This document shows, piece by piece, positions 28,022-37,357 of a stretch of 64,000 bases of DNA; positions within the stretch are counted from its first letter, which is position 1, and the number at the start of each line of letters is the position of its first letter. This DNA is from Arthrobacter sp. Soil764 (GTDB taxonomy: Bacteria; Actinomycetota; Actinomycetes; Actinomycetales; Micrococcaceae). The notes beneath the pieces were generated by a model. That model was given only the letters and a program-made list of their open reading frames with translations, was not told the DNA's origin and ran no database searches. The stretch lies in contig NZ_LMSI01000012.1 in NCBI RefSeq assembly GCF_001428075.1, positions 130,507 to 194,506 on the forward strand, in the 5' to 3' direction. The translations under genes and the position numbers were made by a program.

Positions 28022-28402
28022 GTGCCGACAAAACCAGCTGGCACCTTGTACCGCGGCCGTGAAGGCATGTGGTCCTGGGTAGGACACCGCATTACCGGTG
28101 TAGTGATCTTTTTCTTCTTGTTGGTCCACGTCCTGGACACCTCCTTGGTGCGTGTGTCACCGGAGGCCTACACCGCTGTGATCGGCGCCTACAAGAACCC
28201 CCTGATGGCGCTGGGCGAGACCGGCCTTGTTGCCGCCATCGTGTTCCACGCCTTCAACGGCCTGCGGATCATTGCGGTCGACTTCTGGAAGAAGGGCGCC
28301 AAGTACCAGCGGCAGATGCTGTGGGCAGTCCTGGCCCTGTGGGTCGTGACCATGGTCGCTTTCTCCATCCGCCACCTGTCCCTCGCCCTCGGAGGTCACT
28401 AA
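28022..28402 (+). CDS. sdhC: Succinate dehydrogenase cytochrome b556 subunit
   Basis: Membrane anchor of complex II, 126 aa from GTG 28022, preceded by GGGAGG. Three membrane helices; heme/quinone-site motifs are SWVGHRITGVVIF near residue 22, FLLVHVLDT and FHAFNGLRII near 78. First gene of sdhCDAB. Confidence 0.93.
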   Translation: MPTKPAGTLYRGREGMWSWVGHRITGVVIFFFLLVHVLDTSLVRVSPEAYTAVIGAYKNPLMALGETGLVAAIVFHAFNGLRIIAVDFWKKGAKYQRQMLWAVLALWVVTMVAFSIRHLSLALGGH

Positions 28403-28405
28403 GCC

Positions 28406-28867
28406 ATGACTGCAACGATCGAGAGCCCCCGCAGCGGGCGGATCGCCCCCCAGTACCGCCGCAGCGGCGGCTCCCGGGGCAATTTCGAGATGATCGCCTG
28501 GCTGTTCATGCGCCTTTCCGGCGTGGTGCTGGTGGTCCTCATTTTCGGCCACCTGTTCGTGAACCTCATGGTGGGCGAAGGCATTCACGCCATCGACTTC
28601 GGTTTCGTCGCCGGCAAGTGGGCAGACCCGTTCTGGCAGTTCTGGGATCTCGCCATGCTCTGGCTGGCCATGCTGCATGGAACCAACGGCGTGCGGACCA
28701 TCATCAATGACTACACCGAGAAGACCTCCACCCGCCGGTGGCTGAAGACCGTCCTGTACGCGGCCGCCGTCGTCATCATCCTCCTGGGCACGCTGGTCAT
28801 CTTCACCTTCAACCCGTGCCCTGTGGTGAACGGTGTTGCCCTTCCTGGTGGATTCTGCCCTGCCTAG
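28406..28867 (+). CDS. sdhD: Succinate dehydrogenase hydrophobic membrane anchor
   Basis: 153 aa, starts 3 nt after sdhC. A polar N-terminus of about 30 residues is followed by three membrane helices. It has IFGHLFVNLMV (heme-ligand His region) and MLHGTNGVRTIINDY, the quinone-site signature of SdhD. Confidence 0.92.
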   Translation: MTATIESPRSGRIAPQYRRSGGSRGNFEMIAWLFMRLSGVVLVVLIFGHLFVNLMVGEGIHAIDFGFVAGKWADPFWQFWDLAMLWLAMLHGTNGVRTIINDYTEKTSTRRWLKTVLYAAAVVIILLGTLVIFTFNPCPVVNGVALPGGFCPA

Positions 28868-28975
28868 CACTGGCACAACCCCGGGCCCGCGGGCTTTTCC
28901 GCGGGCCCTGTTTTGCGGAGCAGGCAAAGCCGCCCCGTTGTTTTATAGCGAATTTTGAGAGAAAGAGCATCTGGT

Positions 28976-30775
28976 ATGCAGGTCCATAAGTACGACGTCG
29001 TCATCGTCGGTGCCGGTGGCGCTGGCATGCGCGCCGCGATCGAATCCGGTCAGCGTGCGCGCACAGCAGTACTGACCAAGCTCTACCCCACCCGCTCGCA
29101 CACTGGTGCGGCACAGGGTGGCATGTGCGCAGCCCTTGCCAATGTCGAGGAAGACAACTGGGAATGGCACACGTTCGACACCGTCAAGGGCGGCGACTAC
29201 CTGGTTGACCAGGACGCCGCCGAGGTCATGGCCAAGGAAGCCATCGACGCCGTGCTGGACCTGGAAAAGATGGGCCTGCCCTTCAACCGCACGCCCGAAG
29301 GCCGCATTGACCAGCGCCGATTCGGCGGCCACACCCGCGACCACGGCAAGGCTCCGGTCCGCCGCGCATGCTATGCAGCGGACCGCACCGGCCACATGAT
29401 CCTGCAAACCCTGTACCAAAACTGCGTCAAGCACAACGTTGAGTTCTACAACGAGTACTACGTGCTGGACCTGCTGACCGTTGAAGAGGACGCTGTCCGC
29501 GCAGACGGCACGCCGTTCAAGCAGAAGCGCGTTGCCGGCGTGGTCTCCTACGACCTCGCGTCCGGCGAGTTGCACGTTTTCCAGGCCAAGTCCGTGGTGT
29601 TCGCCTCCGGCGGCGCCGGCAAGGTCTTCAAGACCACGTCCAACGCCCACACCCTCACCGGTGACGGCATGGGCATCGCCTTCCGCCGCGGGATCCCCCT
29701 GGAGGACATGGAGTTCTTCCAGTTCCACCCGACAGGCCTGGCCGGCCTGGGCATCCTGCTCTCCGAGGCTGCCCGCGGTGAAGGTGCCATCCTGCGCAAC
29801 TCCGAGGGTGAGCGCTTCATGGAGCGCTACGCCCCCACCATCAAGGACCTGGCACCCCGTGACATCGTGGCCCGCTCCATGGCCAACGAGGTCCGCGAAG
29901 GCCGCGGCTGCGGTCCGAACAAGGACTACGTCCTCCTGGACCTGACCCACCTTGAGCCGGCGCACATCGACGCGAAGCTGCCGGACATCACCGAGTTTGC
30001 CCGCACCTACCTGGGCGTGGAACCGTACACCGAGCCGGTGCCCGTGTTCCCCACAGCGCACTACGCCATGGGCGGCATCCCCACGAACATCACCACAGAG
30101 GTCCTCCAGGACAACGACACCGTAGTCCCGGGCCTCTACGCAGCCGGCGAAGTGGCCTGCGTATCCGTCCACGGTTCCAACCGCCTGGGCACCAACTCCC
30201 TGCTGGACATCAACGTTTTCGGCAAGCGGGCAGGTATCGCCGCAGCGGAATACGCCAAGACCGCCCAGTTCGTGGAGCTGCCGGAGAACCCGCTGGCCTA
30301 CACCACCGAACTGCTGGACATTGCCCGCAACGGCACCGGCGATGAAAAGGTGGCGCAGATCCGCAAGGAACTGCAGGACACCATGGACGCCAACATGCAG
30401 GTGTTCCGCACGGCGGACACCCTGAACCAGGTGCTGCGGGACATCGCCTCCTTCGAGGAGCGGTACAAGCGCATCAACGTCCAGGACAAGGGCAAGCGCT
30501 TTAACCTGGATCTGCTCGAGGCCGTTGAACTCGGCTTCCTGCTGGAGCTGGCCAAGGTCATGACCGTGGCCGCCCTGCACCGCGAGGAATCCCGCGGCGG
30601 ACACTTCCGCGAGGACTTCCCCGAGCGTGACGACGAGAAATTCATGAAGCACTCCATGGCGTACAAGGATGACCACGCCCCGGCTGACGGATCGGCAGAA
30701 GCAATTGCCGGCATCCGCCTGGCCACCAAGCCGGTTGTCTTTACCCGCTACGAGCCGATGGTGAGGAAGTACTAG
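28976..30775 (+). CDS. sdhA: Succinate dehydrogenase flavoprotein subunit
   Basis: Succinate oxidation in the TCA cycle, 599 aa from ATG 28976 (MQVHKYDVV). Dinucleotide fold VVIVGAGGAGMRAAI at residue 8, and covalent FAD His42 in TRSHTGAAQGG. The active-site region includes NRTPEGRIDQRRFGGH, EFFQFHPTGL and GSNRLGTNSLLD. A TTG at 28955 would add seven residues but has a worse site. The 108-nt gap after sdhD holds no other gene. Confidence 0.97.
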   Translation: MQVHKYDVVIVGAGGAGMRAAIESGQRARTAVLTKLYPTRSHTGAAQGGMCAALANVEEDNWEWHTFDTVKGGDYLVDQDAAEVMAKEAIDAVLDLEKMGLPFNRTPEGRIDQRRFGGHTRDHGKAPVRRACYAADRTGHMILQTLYQNCVKHNVEFYNEYYVLDLLTVEEDAVRADGTPFKQKRVAGVVSYDLASGELHVFQAKSVVFASGGAGKVFKTTSNAHTLTGDGMGIAFRRGIPLEDMEFFQFHPTGLAGLGILLSEAARGEGAILRNSEGERFMERYAPTIKDLAPRDIVARSMANEVREGRGCGPNKDYVLLDLTHLEPAHIDAKLPDITEFARTYLGVEPYTEPVPVFPTAHYAMGGIPTNITTEVLQDNDTVVPGLYAAGEVACVSVHGSNRLGTNSLLDINVFGKRAGIAAAEYAKTAQFVELPENPLAYTTELLDIARNGTGDEKVAQIRKELQDTMDANMQVFRTADTLNQVLRDIASFEERYKRINVQDKGKRFNLDLLEAVELGFLLELAKVMTVAALHREESRGGHFREDFPERDDEKFMKHSMAYKDDHAPADGSAEAIAGIRLATKPVVFTRYEPMVRKY

Positions 30776-30776
30776 G

Positions 30777-31559
30777 ATGAGCACCGAAATCGCTGAGCCA
30801 GCCTCAAAGGTCGAACTTCCTGCCGGCGTTGGCGGGGGCGGGGAAATCCCCACGTTTGACGTCCACATGCGGGTCCGCCGGTACAACCCGGAGGTTTCCG
30901 AGGAAGCCACCTGGGATGATTTCCACCTGACCATGTACGGCACGGACCGTGTCCTGGATGCCCTGCACAAGGTCAAGTGGGAGATGGACGGTACGCTGTC
31001 CTTCCGCCGCTCCTGCGCCCACGGCGTGTGCGGTTCCGACGCCATGCGCATCAACGGCCGCAACCGCCTTGCCTGCAAGACGCTGCTGAAGGACCTGGAC
31101 ACGTCCAAGCCCATCACCGTGGAGCCCATCAAGGGCCTGCCGGTGGAGAAGGACCTCATCGTGGACATGGAGCCGTTCTTCCAGTCGTACCGCGAGGTCA
31201 TGCCCTTCCTGATCAACAAGGGCCACGAACCCACCCGGGAACGCCTGCAGTCCGCCGAGGACCGTGAGCGCTTTGACGACACCACCAAGTGCATCCTGTG
31301 CGCCGCGTGCACGTCCTCCTGCCCGGTGTTCTGGACCGATGGGCAGTACTTCGGTCCCGCCGCAATCGTCAACGCGCACCGCTTCATCTTCGACTCGCGT
31401 GATGATGCCGGTGACATGCGCCTGGAGATCCTGAACGACAAGGAAGGTGTGTGGCGCTGCCGCACCACCTTCAACTGCTCCGAGGCATGCCCCCGCGGCA
31501 TCCAGGTCACGCAGGCCATCGCGGAGGTCAAGCAGGCCATCCTGGCCCGCAAGATCTAG
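30777..31559 (+). CDS. sdhB: Succinate dehydrogenase iron-sulfur subunit
   Basis: 260 aa. [2Fe-2S] ligands in SCAHGVCGSDAMRING...CKT near residue 77. [4Fe-4S] and [3Fe-4S] ligands in CILCAACTSSCP near 173 and CRTTFNCSEACPRGI near 228. It starts 1 nt after the sdhA stop. Last gene of the operon. Confidence 0.97.
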   Translation: MSTEIAEPASKVELPAGVGGGGEIPTFDVHMRVRRYNPEVSEEATWDDFHLTMYGTDRVLDALHKVKWEMDGTLSFRRSCAHGVCGSDAMRINGRNRLACKTLLKDLDTSKPITVEPIKGLPVEKDLIVDMEPFFQSYREVMPFLINKGHEPTRERLQSAEDRERFDDTTKCILCAACTSSCPVFWTDGQYFGPAAIVNAHRFIFDSRDDAGDMRLEILNDKEGVWRCRTTFNCSEACPRGIQVTQAIAEVKQAILARKI

Positions 31560-31582
31560 GCGCGTTCACCAACAGATACAAC

Positions 31583-31627
31583 GGCCGACGGCGTCGCTCA
31601 CCACGTGTGGTGGCGGCGCCGTCGGCC
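31583..31627 (+). terminator. Terminator of sdhCDAB
   Basis: Long imperfect hairpin (arms GGCCGACGGCG / CGCCGTCGGCC plus an inner stem) 24 nt past sdhB, followed by ATTTC. Confidence 0.7.
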
Positions 31628-31650
31628 ATTTCAGCAGAAAGGGGTCCTCC

Positions 31651-32424
31651 TTGTCCCGCTCCGAAAAAGTGTCCTTCACCGGGTCCACCGGCGAGACGCT
31701 GTCCGGCATCATTGACGTCCCGGAGGGCCCCGTCAAAGGCTGGGGCGTCTTCTCGCACGGTTTCACACTGGGCAAGGACAGCCCCTCCGCGTCCCGCATG
31801 TGCAAGGCGCTGGCGGACAGCGGCATCGGCATGCTGCGCTTCGACAACCTGGGCCTGGGCGGCTCGGCAGGGGAATGGTCAGCGGGTTCATTCAGCCACA
31901 AGGTGGCGGACACCGTGAAGGCTGCGGAATTCATGCGCAGCCAGGGAAAGGAAATCTCCCTGCTGGTGGGCCACTCGTTCGGCGGCGCCGCGGTCCTTGC
32001 CGCCGCGCGGGAAATTCCTGAGCTGGACGCCGTTGCCACCGTGGGGGCACCCTTCTCCCCCAAGCACGTGGCCCACGTCTTCGATGCGGCGCTGGACAGG
32101 ATCCTGAGCGAGGGCAGCGCCGAGGTGGACCTGGGCGGCAAGCGGGTGGAGATCCGCCGGCACTTCGTGGAGGACCTGGAGAACGCGGACCTGACGGACT
32201 GCATCAGGCAACTGCACAAGCCGTTGATGGTATTGCACTCCCCCACTGACAACACCGTGGGGATCGAAAATGCCAGCACCATCTTCCAGACGGCACGGCA
32301 TCCGCGGAACTTCGTCTCCCTTGAGGGCAGCGACCACCTCCTGACCGGCAAGGGCCAGGCCGCCCGGGCAGCAAGGATCATCGCCGCCTGGGCAGACCAG
32401 TACCTCGACGCAGCACCCGCCTGA
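31651..32424 (+). CDS. Alpha/beta hydrolase
   Basis: 257 aa, TTG start at 31651 with AAAGGGG 6 nt upstream; the open frame further 5' runs back into sdhB and is not coding. Oxyanion strand VFSHGFTLGKDS near residue 33, nucleophile elbow VGHSFGGAA (Ser about 109), and likely catalytic Asp and His in SPTDNTVGI and GSDHLLTG near the C-terminus. It resembles serine-aminopeptidase-like (YfbM/FrsA-style) hydrolases. Substrate unknown. Confidence 0.85.
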   Translation: MSRSEKVSFTGSTGETLSGIIDVPEGPVKGWGVFSHGFTLGKDSPSASRMCKALADSGIGMLRFDNLGLGGSAGEWSAGSFSHKVADTVKAAEFMRSQGKEISLLVGHSFGGAAVLAAAREIPELDAVATVGAPFSPKHVAHVFDAALDRILSEGSAEVDLGGKRVEIRRHFVEDLENADLTDCIRQLHKPLMVLHSPTDNTVGIENASTIFQTARHPRNFVSLEGSDHLLTGKGQAARAARIIAAWADQYLDAAPA

Positions 32425-32438
32425 GCGGCTTCCTTGCT

Positions 32439-32493
32439 GCCTTCCGGATGGATGCACCGCGCCTTAGCGGAGACACCGCGGCCGCCGGAAGGC
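32439..32493. terminator. Bidirectional hairpin between convergent genes
   Basis: Inverted repeat GCCTTCCGG / CCGGAAGGC with an inner GC-rich stem, in the 68-nt gap between the plus-strand hydrolase and the minus-strand binding lipoprotein. The right arm touches the lipoprotein stop codon. Confidence 0.5.
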
Positions 32494-33794
32494 TACTTGC
32501 CGATGGCCGCCTTGCTCTCGCTGATCCACTGCTCGGCTGCCTTCTCCGGCGTGAGGCGCTTGAACAGGACGTCTGTATTGATCCGGGCAGTAATCTCGGA
32601 AACAGCCGTTGATCCGGTGGGGCCAATGTACGTGGGGGCGAAGTCCATCTTGCCGATCTGGTCGATGTACTCCGCTTCCACCTTGCCCTGTGGTGTCAAC
32701 AGGCCCTGAATGGCTGTCCGCATTTCAGCGTTTCCGGGAATGCCCCTGTCGCTCTGGATGATCTTGGCCGCTGACGGGTTGTTGACCAGGAAGTTCACCA
32801 GCTTTGCGGCGGCGTCAGTGTGCTTGCTGCGGGCGGAGATGGTGTAGAACTGCGAGGACTGAAGCCAGATTCCCGGAGTGGGCTTTTCGCCGGGAAGCTT
32901 GAGCAGCCTCAGGTCAGCGCCCGAGGCCTTGCTGAGGGCTGTCAGTGAATTGCTCCATGTGAGCATCATTCCGGCCTTCCCCATGCCCATGAGGGTCTGC
33001 TCGGTGCTGACGTTGAGCTTTTCGACAGTTTCCGAGGCACTGGGAGCAGCACCGGAACCGCTCAACTCCAGGGAGTAATCAAAGTAGTCCTGAACCGTTT
33101 GCTTGCCCAAACCCAGTTGGCCGTCCTGGGTGTAGAGGGATTCCCCGCGCTGGCGGGCAAAGGCGTCCAGGGAGTCGTGGGTGAGGACGGTTGCCGTTCC
33201 GTATGTACCCTTCGGGCTCTTGTTGGTGATGTCAGTGGCGATCCTGGCGAAGTCGTCCCAGCTCCAGGTGCTGTCATCCGGAAGGGGAACGCCGGCTGCG
33301 GCGAAGACGGCCGGGTTGACCACTATCGCCAGCGCGTTGGCTCCGGTGGAGACGCCGTACTGTTTGCCCTTGACCTGCCCGTTCTCCCGCGCCCCTTGGT
33401 CAATCCTGGACAGGTCAAGCGATCCCTCCACCTTCGACAGGTCCAGCAAGGCCCCGCGGTTGGCATACTCGGCTGGATAGGCCCCACCCATGGTGATGAC
33501 GTCCGGGGCGTCGTTGGCGGCCATCTGGGTGGCGAGCTTATCGAAGTAGCCGCTGATGTCGCCGTATTCCGGTTTCACTTTGATATTGGGGTTCGCTGCT
33601 TCGAATTCCGCGATCGCCTTGTTGGTCAGGTCCGCGCGGCCTGCGTTGCCCCACCAGGAAAAACGGATTTCGACCGGCCCATCCTCTGCCTTGTTGGAGG
33701 AGGGACCCGAGCAGGCGGCAGTAGTGGCCAGCAGGGCTGCGGCCGACAGGACAGCGATCGATTTACGAATACCTCGGATACCTTGACGCGTCAT
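32493..33794 (-). CDS. Extracellular sugar-binding lipoprotein (ABC family 1)
   Basis: 433 aa. Lipoprotein signal peptide with lipobox LLATTAAC (Cys at about residue 28). The family-1 solute-binding core follows: IRFSWWGNAGRADLTNKAI near 44, TQMAANDAPDVITMGG near 92, and VVNPAVFAAAGVPLPDDSTWSWDDF near 158. ATG 33794 with GAGGAAG upstream. No permease or ATPase gene is adjacent, so it must share a membrane complex encoded elsewhere. It is divergent from a glycosidase with LacI-type operators between, indicating an oligosaccharide ligand. Confidence 0.9.
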   Translation of the reverse strand: MTRQGIRGIRKSIAVLSAAALLATTAACSGPSSNKAEDGPVEIRFSWWGNAGRADLTNKAIAEFEAANPNIKVKPEYGDISGYFDKLATQMAANDAPDVITMGGAYPAEYANRGALLDLSKVEGSLDLSRIDQGARENGQVKGKQYGVSTGANALAIVVNPAVFAAAGVPLPDDSTWSWDDFARIATDITNKSPKGTYGTATVLTHDSLDAFARQRGESLYTQDGQLGLGKQTVQDYFDYSLELSGSGAAPSASETVEKLNVSTEQTLMGMGKAGMMLTWSNSLTALSKASGADLRLLKLPGEKPTPGIWLQSSQFYTISARSKHTDAAAKLVNFLVNNPSAAKIIQSDRGIPGNAEMRTAIQGLLTPQGKVEAEYIDQIGKMDFAPTYIGPTGSTAVSEITARINTDVLFKRLTPEKAAEQWISESKAAIGK

Positions 33795-33826
33795 TGGGCA
33801 GGCTTCTTCCTCAGTCAGAAGGGGTG

Positions 33827-33851
33827 GGAAAACGTTTCCTGAAACGTATCA
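33827..33851. promoter_or_regulatory. Tandem LacI-family operators in the divergent sugar-gene region
   Basis: Two abutting palindromes with central CG: GGAAAACGTTTCC (33827-33839) and TGAAACGTATCA (33840-33851). They match the GAAACGTTTC style of LacI/GalR operators and lie between the binding lipoprotein and glycosidase genes. Confidence 0.75.
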
Positions 33852-33869
33852 AAGGTGTATGTTGGGGTC

Positions 33870-33892
33870 AATAGTTTCGACTTTGAACTATT
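33870..33892. repeat. Inverted repeat AATAGTT-N9-AACTATT
   Basis: Seven-bp arms with a 9-nt spacer, 42 nt before the glycosidase start. It may be a second regulator site or an mRNA hairpin; no function can be assigned. Confidence 0.4.
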
Positions 33893-33933
33893 CTTCAAAC
33901 GTCAACGCGGACACCAACAGGAGGGCGTGCGGA

Positions 33934-36168
33934 GTGCACAGCCAAAGCACCAGCGAAAGCGGGGTATCCCATGCAGGCATCGACCGCAAGGAACTCGTGC
34001 AGCGCCACAACATCAGGCAGCAGCACCTCGACCCGCGAAGCCCGGTCTCGGTGGGAAACGGAGAATTCGCTTACACCGTCGATCTCACCGGCCTCCAGAC
34101 CCTTCCCGACGAATACCCTGTAGGCGCGCGCGGCGATCTGCCGCCGGGCACGCTGCTGGGCACCCAGGCCCAATGGGGATGGCACTCTGTGCCCGCTCCC
34201 CAAACATACGACCTGGCCGGCTCGACAGTTCTCTACGATTCGCCCCGCGGCCCGGTGCCCTACGTGGACATGGTGGGCGACATCGTCAACGACCGCGAAA
34301 CAGATACCTCCGCTGCTGAAACCTGGCTCCGCGCGAACGCCCACCGACTGGACCTGGGACGGATTGGTCTGCGCTGGATGGAGGACGGCTCAGAGCGTGC
34401 AATCACAAGAGGTGAGGTGACGGACACCGAACAAACCCTGGATCTGTGGACTGGGGTGGTGACCAGTCACTTCACAGTTGCAGGCCAGCCGGTAAAAGTC
34501 ACAACTGCCTGCCACCCGGACCGGGACGAAGTCGGCTTCCGTGTGGAGTCCCCTGCCCTTGGCTCCGGCCTGGTGGTCGGCGTCGGCTTTCCCTATGGCT
34601 CTGAGGCCTGGCACGACGCCGCCGATTGGAACAGCCCGGATGCCCACACAACGTCGCTCACTGAAGCGGTAACCGCAGAAGGCAGTGCCACCAGGATGTG
34701 GACCGCCGGCCGGAGGTTGGACAACTCCCTCTATCAGGTGATGATCACTGGGCAGGATTTCACGGTGATGCAGACGGAACAACACCGTCTGCGGATCGTG
34801 CCCGGCACTTCGGACGGGCCGGGGGGCGGAGTGTTGGACTTCTCCATTGCCTTCAGCTCCGGGGAGGACGGTGACTGCATTCCACGGGCAAACAACCGGC
34901 CGGCTGCCGGGGCGCCCAAGGGCAGCAGGCCCGCCCCAGGGGGTAACGGCGTCGTGCTTTCACCGGCGGACAGTGTGGCTTCAGCGTCCGCGGCGTATTG
35001 GCAAAAATTCTGGTCCTCGGGCGGCGCTATTGAACTTGCCGCAACGGACGACCCCCGTGCCAAAGAGCTGGAACGCCGCATTGTGCTGTCCCAGTACCTC
35101 ACGGCGGTCAACTGCTCGGGATCACTGCCGCCGCAGGAAACCGGGCTGGTCTGCAATTCCTGGCGGGGCCGCTTCCACCTGGAGATGCACTGGTGGCACG
35201 CTGCCCACTTTGCGCACTGGAACCGGCCGGAACTCATCCTGCCGTCCCTCCGCTGGTATTCAACAGTGCTGGAAAGTTCCCGGCAGACGGCCAGGATGCA
35301 GGGGTTCGACGGCGTCCGCTGGCCGAAACAGGTAGGTCCGGATGGCAGGGAGAGCCCCAGCCCCATCGGAACCTTCCTGATTTGGCAGCAGCCGCATCCC
35401 ATCCACTTGGCGGAACTGGTTTACCGCGCCAACCCCAGTCCGGCGGTACTCGAGGAATTCGCGGAGATCGTCTTCGAATCCGCTGCCTTTATGGCCAGTT
35501 TCGCCCACCCCACGGCGCGGGGGTTCGAACTGGGGCCGCCGCTCATTCCCGCACAGGAGAGCTATGGGCCGCTCCGTGCCACCGTCACCAATCCGACCTT
35601 CGAACTGGCCTACTGGCAGTGGGCTCTCCGGATTGCCGCAGCATGGCGGGAGCGGCTGGGCCTGGAACCGGTCCAGTCATGGATGGAGGTGGCCGATGGC
35701 CTGGTGCCTCCGCGCGTGATCAATGGCGAGTACGCAGCCATGGATGTGGAACCGTTCACCATCAGGACAGACCACCCCTCGATGCTCTGCGCACTTGGCG
35801 TCCTCCCACTGACGGACCTGATCGACGAAACCGTCATGCGGGCCACGCTCGCGGGTGTCCTTGCTGACTGGGACTGGGACAGTACCTGGGGCTGGGACTA
35901 TCCGGTCATGGCCATGACGGCCGCCCGGCTGGGCGACCCTGAAACGGCTGTGGACGCACTCCTGCAGGAAACGCCCAAGAACACCGTCCTGGTCAACGGG
36001 CACAACCGGCAGACGGAGTCCCTGCCGCTGTACCTTCCCGGTAACGGCGGTCTTCTCGCCGCCGTCGCCCTGATGGCTGCCGGGTGGGACAACGGCCCGG
36101 ACCGGCATGCACCCGGCTTTCCATCCGGTTGGACAGTAGCGTGGGAGGGACTGGTGCAGGCTCCTTAA
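33934..36168 (+). CDS. (alpha/alpha)6-barrel glycoside hydrolase-like protein
   Basis: 744 aa from GTG 33934, chosen for AGGAGG 9 nt upstream. No signal peptide, so cytoplasmic. An N-terminal beta-sandwich-like part begins SPVSVGNGEFAYTVDLTGLQ. A helical catalytic-like half contains LEMHWWHAAHFAHWNRPEL near residue 405 and FDGVRWPKQVGPDGRES near 452, then WDWDSTWGWDYPVMAM near 650. The layout recalls six-hairpin glycosidases (GH65/GH95/GH15-like clan), but I cannot fix the family or substrate. Divergence from a sugar-binding lipoprotein suggests it degrades the imported oligosaccharide. Confidence 0.75.
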   Translation: MHSQSTSESGVSHAGIDRKELVQRHNIRQQHLDPRSPVSVGNGEFAYTVDLTGLQTLPDEYPVGARGDLPPGTLLGTQAQWGWHSVPAPQTYDLAGSTVLYDSPRGPVPYVDMVGDIVNDRETDTSAAETWLRANAHRLDLGRIGLRWMEDGSERAITRGEVTDTEQTLDLWTGVVTSHFTVAGQPVKVTTACHPDRDEVGFRVESPALGSGLVVGVGFPYGSEAWHDAADWNSPDAHTTSLTEAVTAEGSATRMWTAGRRLDNSLYQVMITGQDFTVMQTEQHRLRIVPGTSDGPGGGVLDFSIAFSSGEDGDCIPRANNRPAAGAPKGSRPAPGGNGVVLSPADSVASASAAYWQKFWSSGGAIELAATDDPRAKELERRIVLSQYLTAVNCSGSLPPQETGLVCNSWRGRFHLEMHWWHAAHFAHWNRPELILPSLRWYSTVLESSRQTARMQGFDGVRWPKQVGPDGRESPSPIGTFLIWQQPHPIHLAELVYRANPSPAVLEEFAEIVFESAAFMASFAHPTARGFELGPPLIPAQESYGPLRATVTNPTFELAYWQWALRIAAAWRERLGLEPVQSWMEVADGLVPPRVINGEYAAMDVEPFTIRTDHPSMLCALGVLPLTDLIDETVMRATLAGVLADWDWDSTWGWDYPVMAMTAARLGDPETAVDALLQETPKNTVLVNGHNRQTESLPLYLPGNGGLLAAVALMAAGWDNGPDRHAPGFPSGWTVAWEGLVQAP

Positions 36169-36199
36169 CTGCCAGGAGTGGAGGACCTCCTCCTGCGCC

Positions 36200-37357
36200 T
36201 CAGGTTTGCGGAGTTGTCCGCCGGGCCCCCAGGATCGTCTTTCGCGGCACGCCGTCCGCCTCCTGGTCTGCCTCACGGACTGCCGTCCAGCCGGCGGAGA
36301 CAAGGTAGACCTGGCTGACCAGGTTGAACCAGATGAGCAGGCCGATGATGATGGCAAACGGCGCCAGGATGGGGTTGCGGCTGGCACCGCCAAGGAGTTC
36401 GGTGCTGAAGATCTGCAGGATTGTGGTGCCCACGGCGGACAGGACAGTGCCTTCGATCAGTGCCCGGCGGGACAGCTTGAGCCCGGCGGCCAGCCGGAAC
36501 ATGATCAGCGCCGTGACCCAGTTCAGGACCAGCGGAACAACGATCTTGACCGACGTCGTCAAGGGGCCGGCCACGGCATCTGTGAGGTGCAGGAAGTCCG
36601 CTACCCACCCGGCCAGCGTCCCGAACACCAGTGAAGCTCCGGCGCTGATCACCAGGGCCACGCCCAGCAGCAGGAGGGTTCCGGCGTCGCGCAGCTTCAT
36701 CAGGATGGGATTAACCACGGGCGGAGGCATCCGCAGCACGCCGCGCAGGCCGTCCCTGATGCCGTTGATCCAGCCCAGCGATGTGATGACGGTGACCACG
36801 GCGGCAATCACCGCGGTCCACCCGAGGCCGTCCGGGTTCAGGAGGTCTTTCGGGTCCACCAGTCCTTCGCCGCCGTTGACCTTCAGGAGTCCGGGGGCGC
36901 TTTGCGCCACTGTGGCAATAATGGTGTCAAGCAGGGCCGGCTGGCTCCGGAGGACAAGCCCGGCCACCGAAAAGCCGGTCGTCAGGAGGCCGGTGATGGA
37001 GAAGAACATCCGGAAGCCAATGCCGGCGCTCAGCAAGGGGCCGTGCTGGAGATTGTAGTGCTGGAATGCCCGCATGGGCCGCAGCGTGTTGAGCTTGGCC
37101 TGCAGCCATTGGACCGTGGCCATCAGGCTCGGCAACAGCCCGCTCCCGGATCTCCTGGCCTTGCCCCATTCCATCCGCTTCTGGATGACCGCCAGCCTCA
37201 GCTGGGCGCGCTCGGTGGGCAGCGGCGGCCGGTCAGCCGCCTTCGGTTGCGGAGTCCGCGGCAGCGTCCGTGAAGCGGGTGCCGGCGTGGTTGTCAGTTT
37301 CGGTCCCAAAGTCCAGCTCTTCCCGTAGCTGCCAGATGCCCTCGGCATCATGCTCAT
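36200..37357 (-). CDS. YihY/BrkB family membrane protein
   Basis: Up to 385 aa. The membrane domain has about six helices, beginning RAFQHYNLQHGPLLSAGIGFRMFFS, and includes GLGWTAVIAAVVTVITSLGWINGIRDGLRG. It ends with a polar tail. The start is uncertain: the longest frame overlaps the preceding 2H-phosphoesterase gene by 125 nt. An internal ATG at 37174 (MEWGKARRSG) gives 324 aa with no overlap. The family was once called ribonuclease BN; it is a membrane protein of unsettled function. Confidence 0.85.
   Translation of the reverse strand: MSMMPRASGSYGKSWTLGPKLTTTPAPASRTLPRTPQPKAADRPPLPTERAQLRLAVIQKRMEWGKARRSGSGLLPSLMATVQWLQAKLNTLRPMRAFQHYNLQHGPLLSAGIGFRMFFSITGLLTTGFSVAGLVLRSQPALLDTIIATVAQSAPGLLKVNGGEGLVDPKDLLNPDGLGWTAVIAAVVTVITSLGWINGIRDGLRGVLRMPPPVVNPILMKLRDAGTLLLLGVALVISAGASLVFGTLAGWVADFLHLTDAVAGPLTTSVKIVVPLVLNWVTALIMFRLAAGLKLSRRALIEGTVLSAVGTTILQIFSTELLGGASRNPILAPFAIIIGLLIWFNLVSQVYLVSAGWTAVREADQEADGVPRKTILGARRTTPQT

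Noticed and set aside
28943..31552. An 869-codon open frame on the minus strand opposite sdhA and sdhB
   Set aside because: It is a mirror of GC-rich codon usage; the plus strand encodes complete, motif-bearing SdhA and SdhB, and the antisense protein has no recognisable domain.
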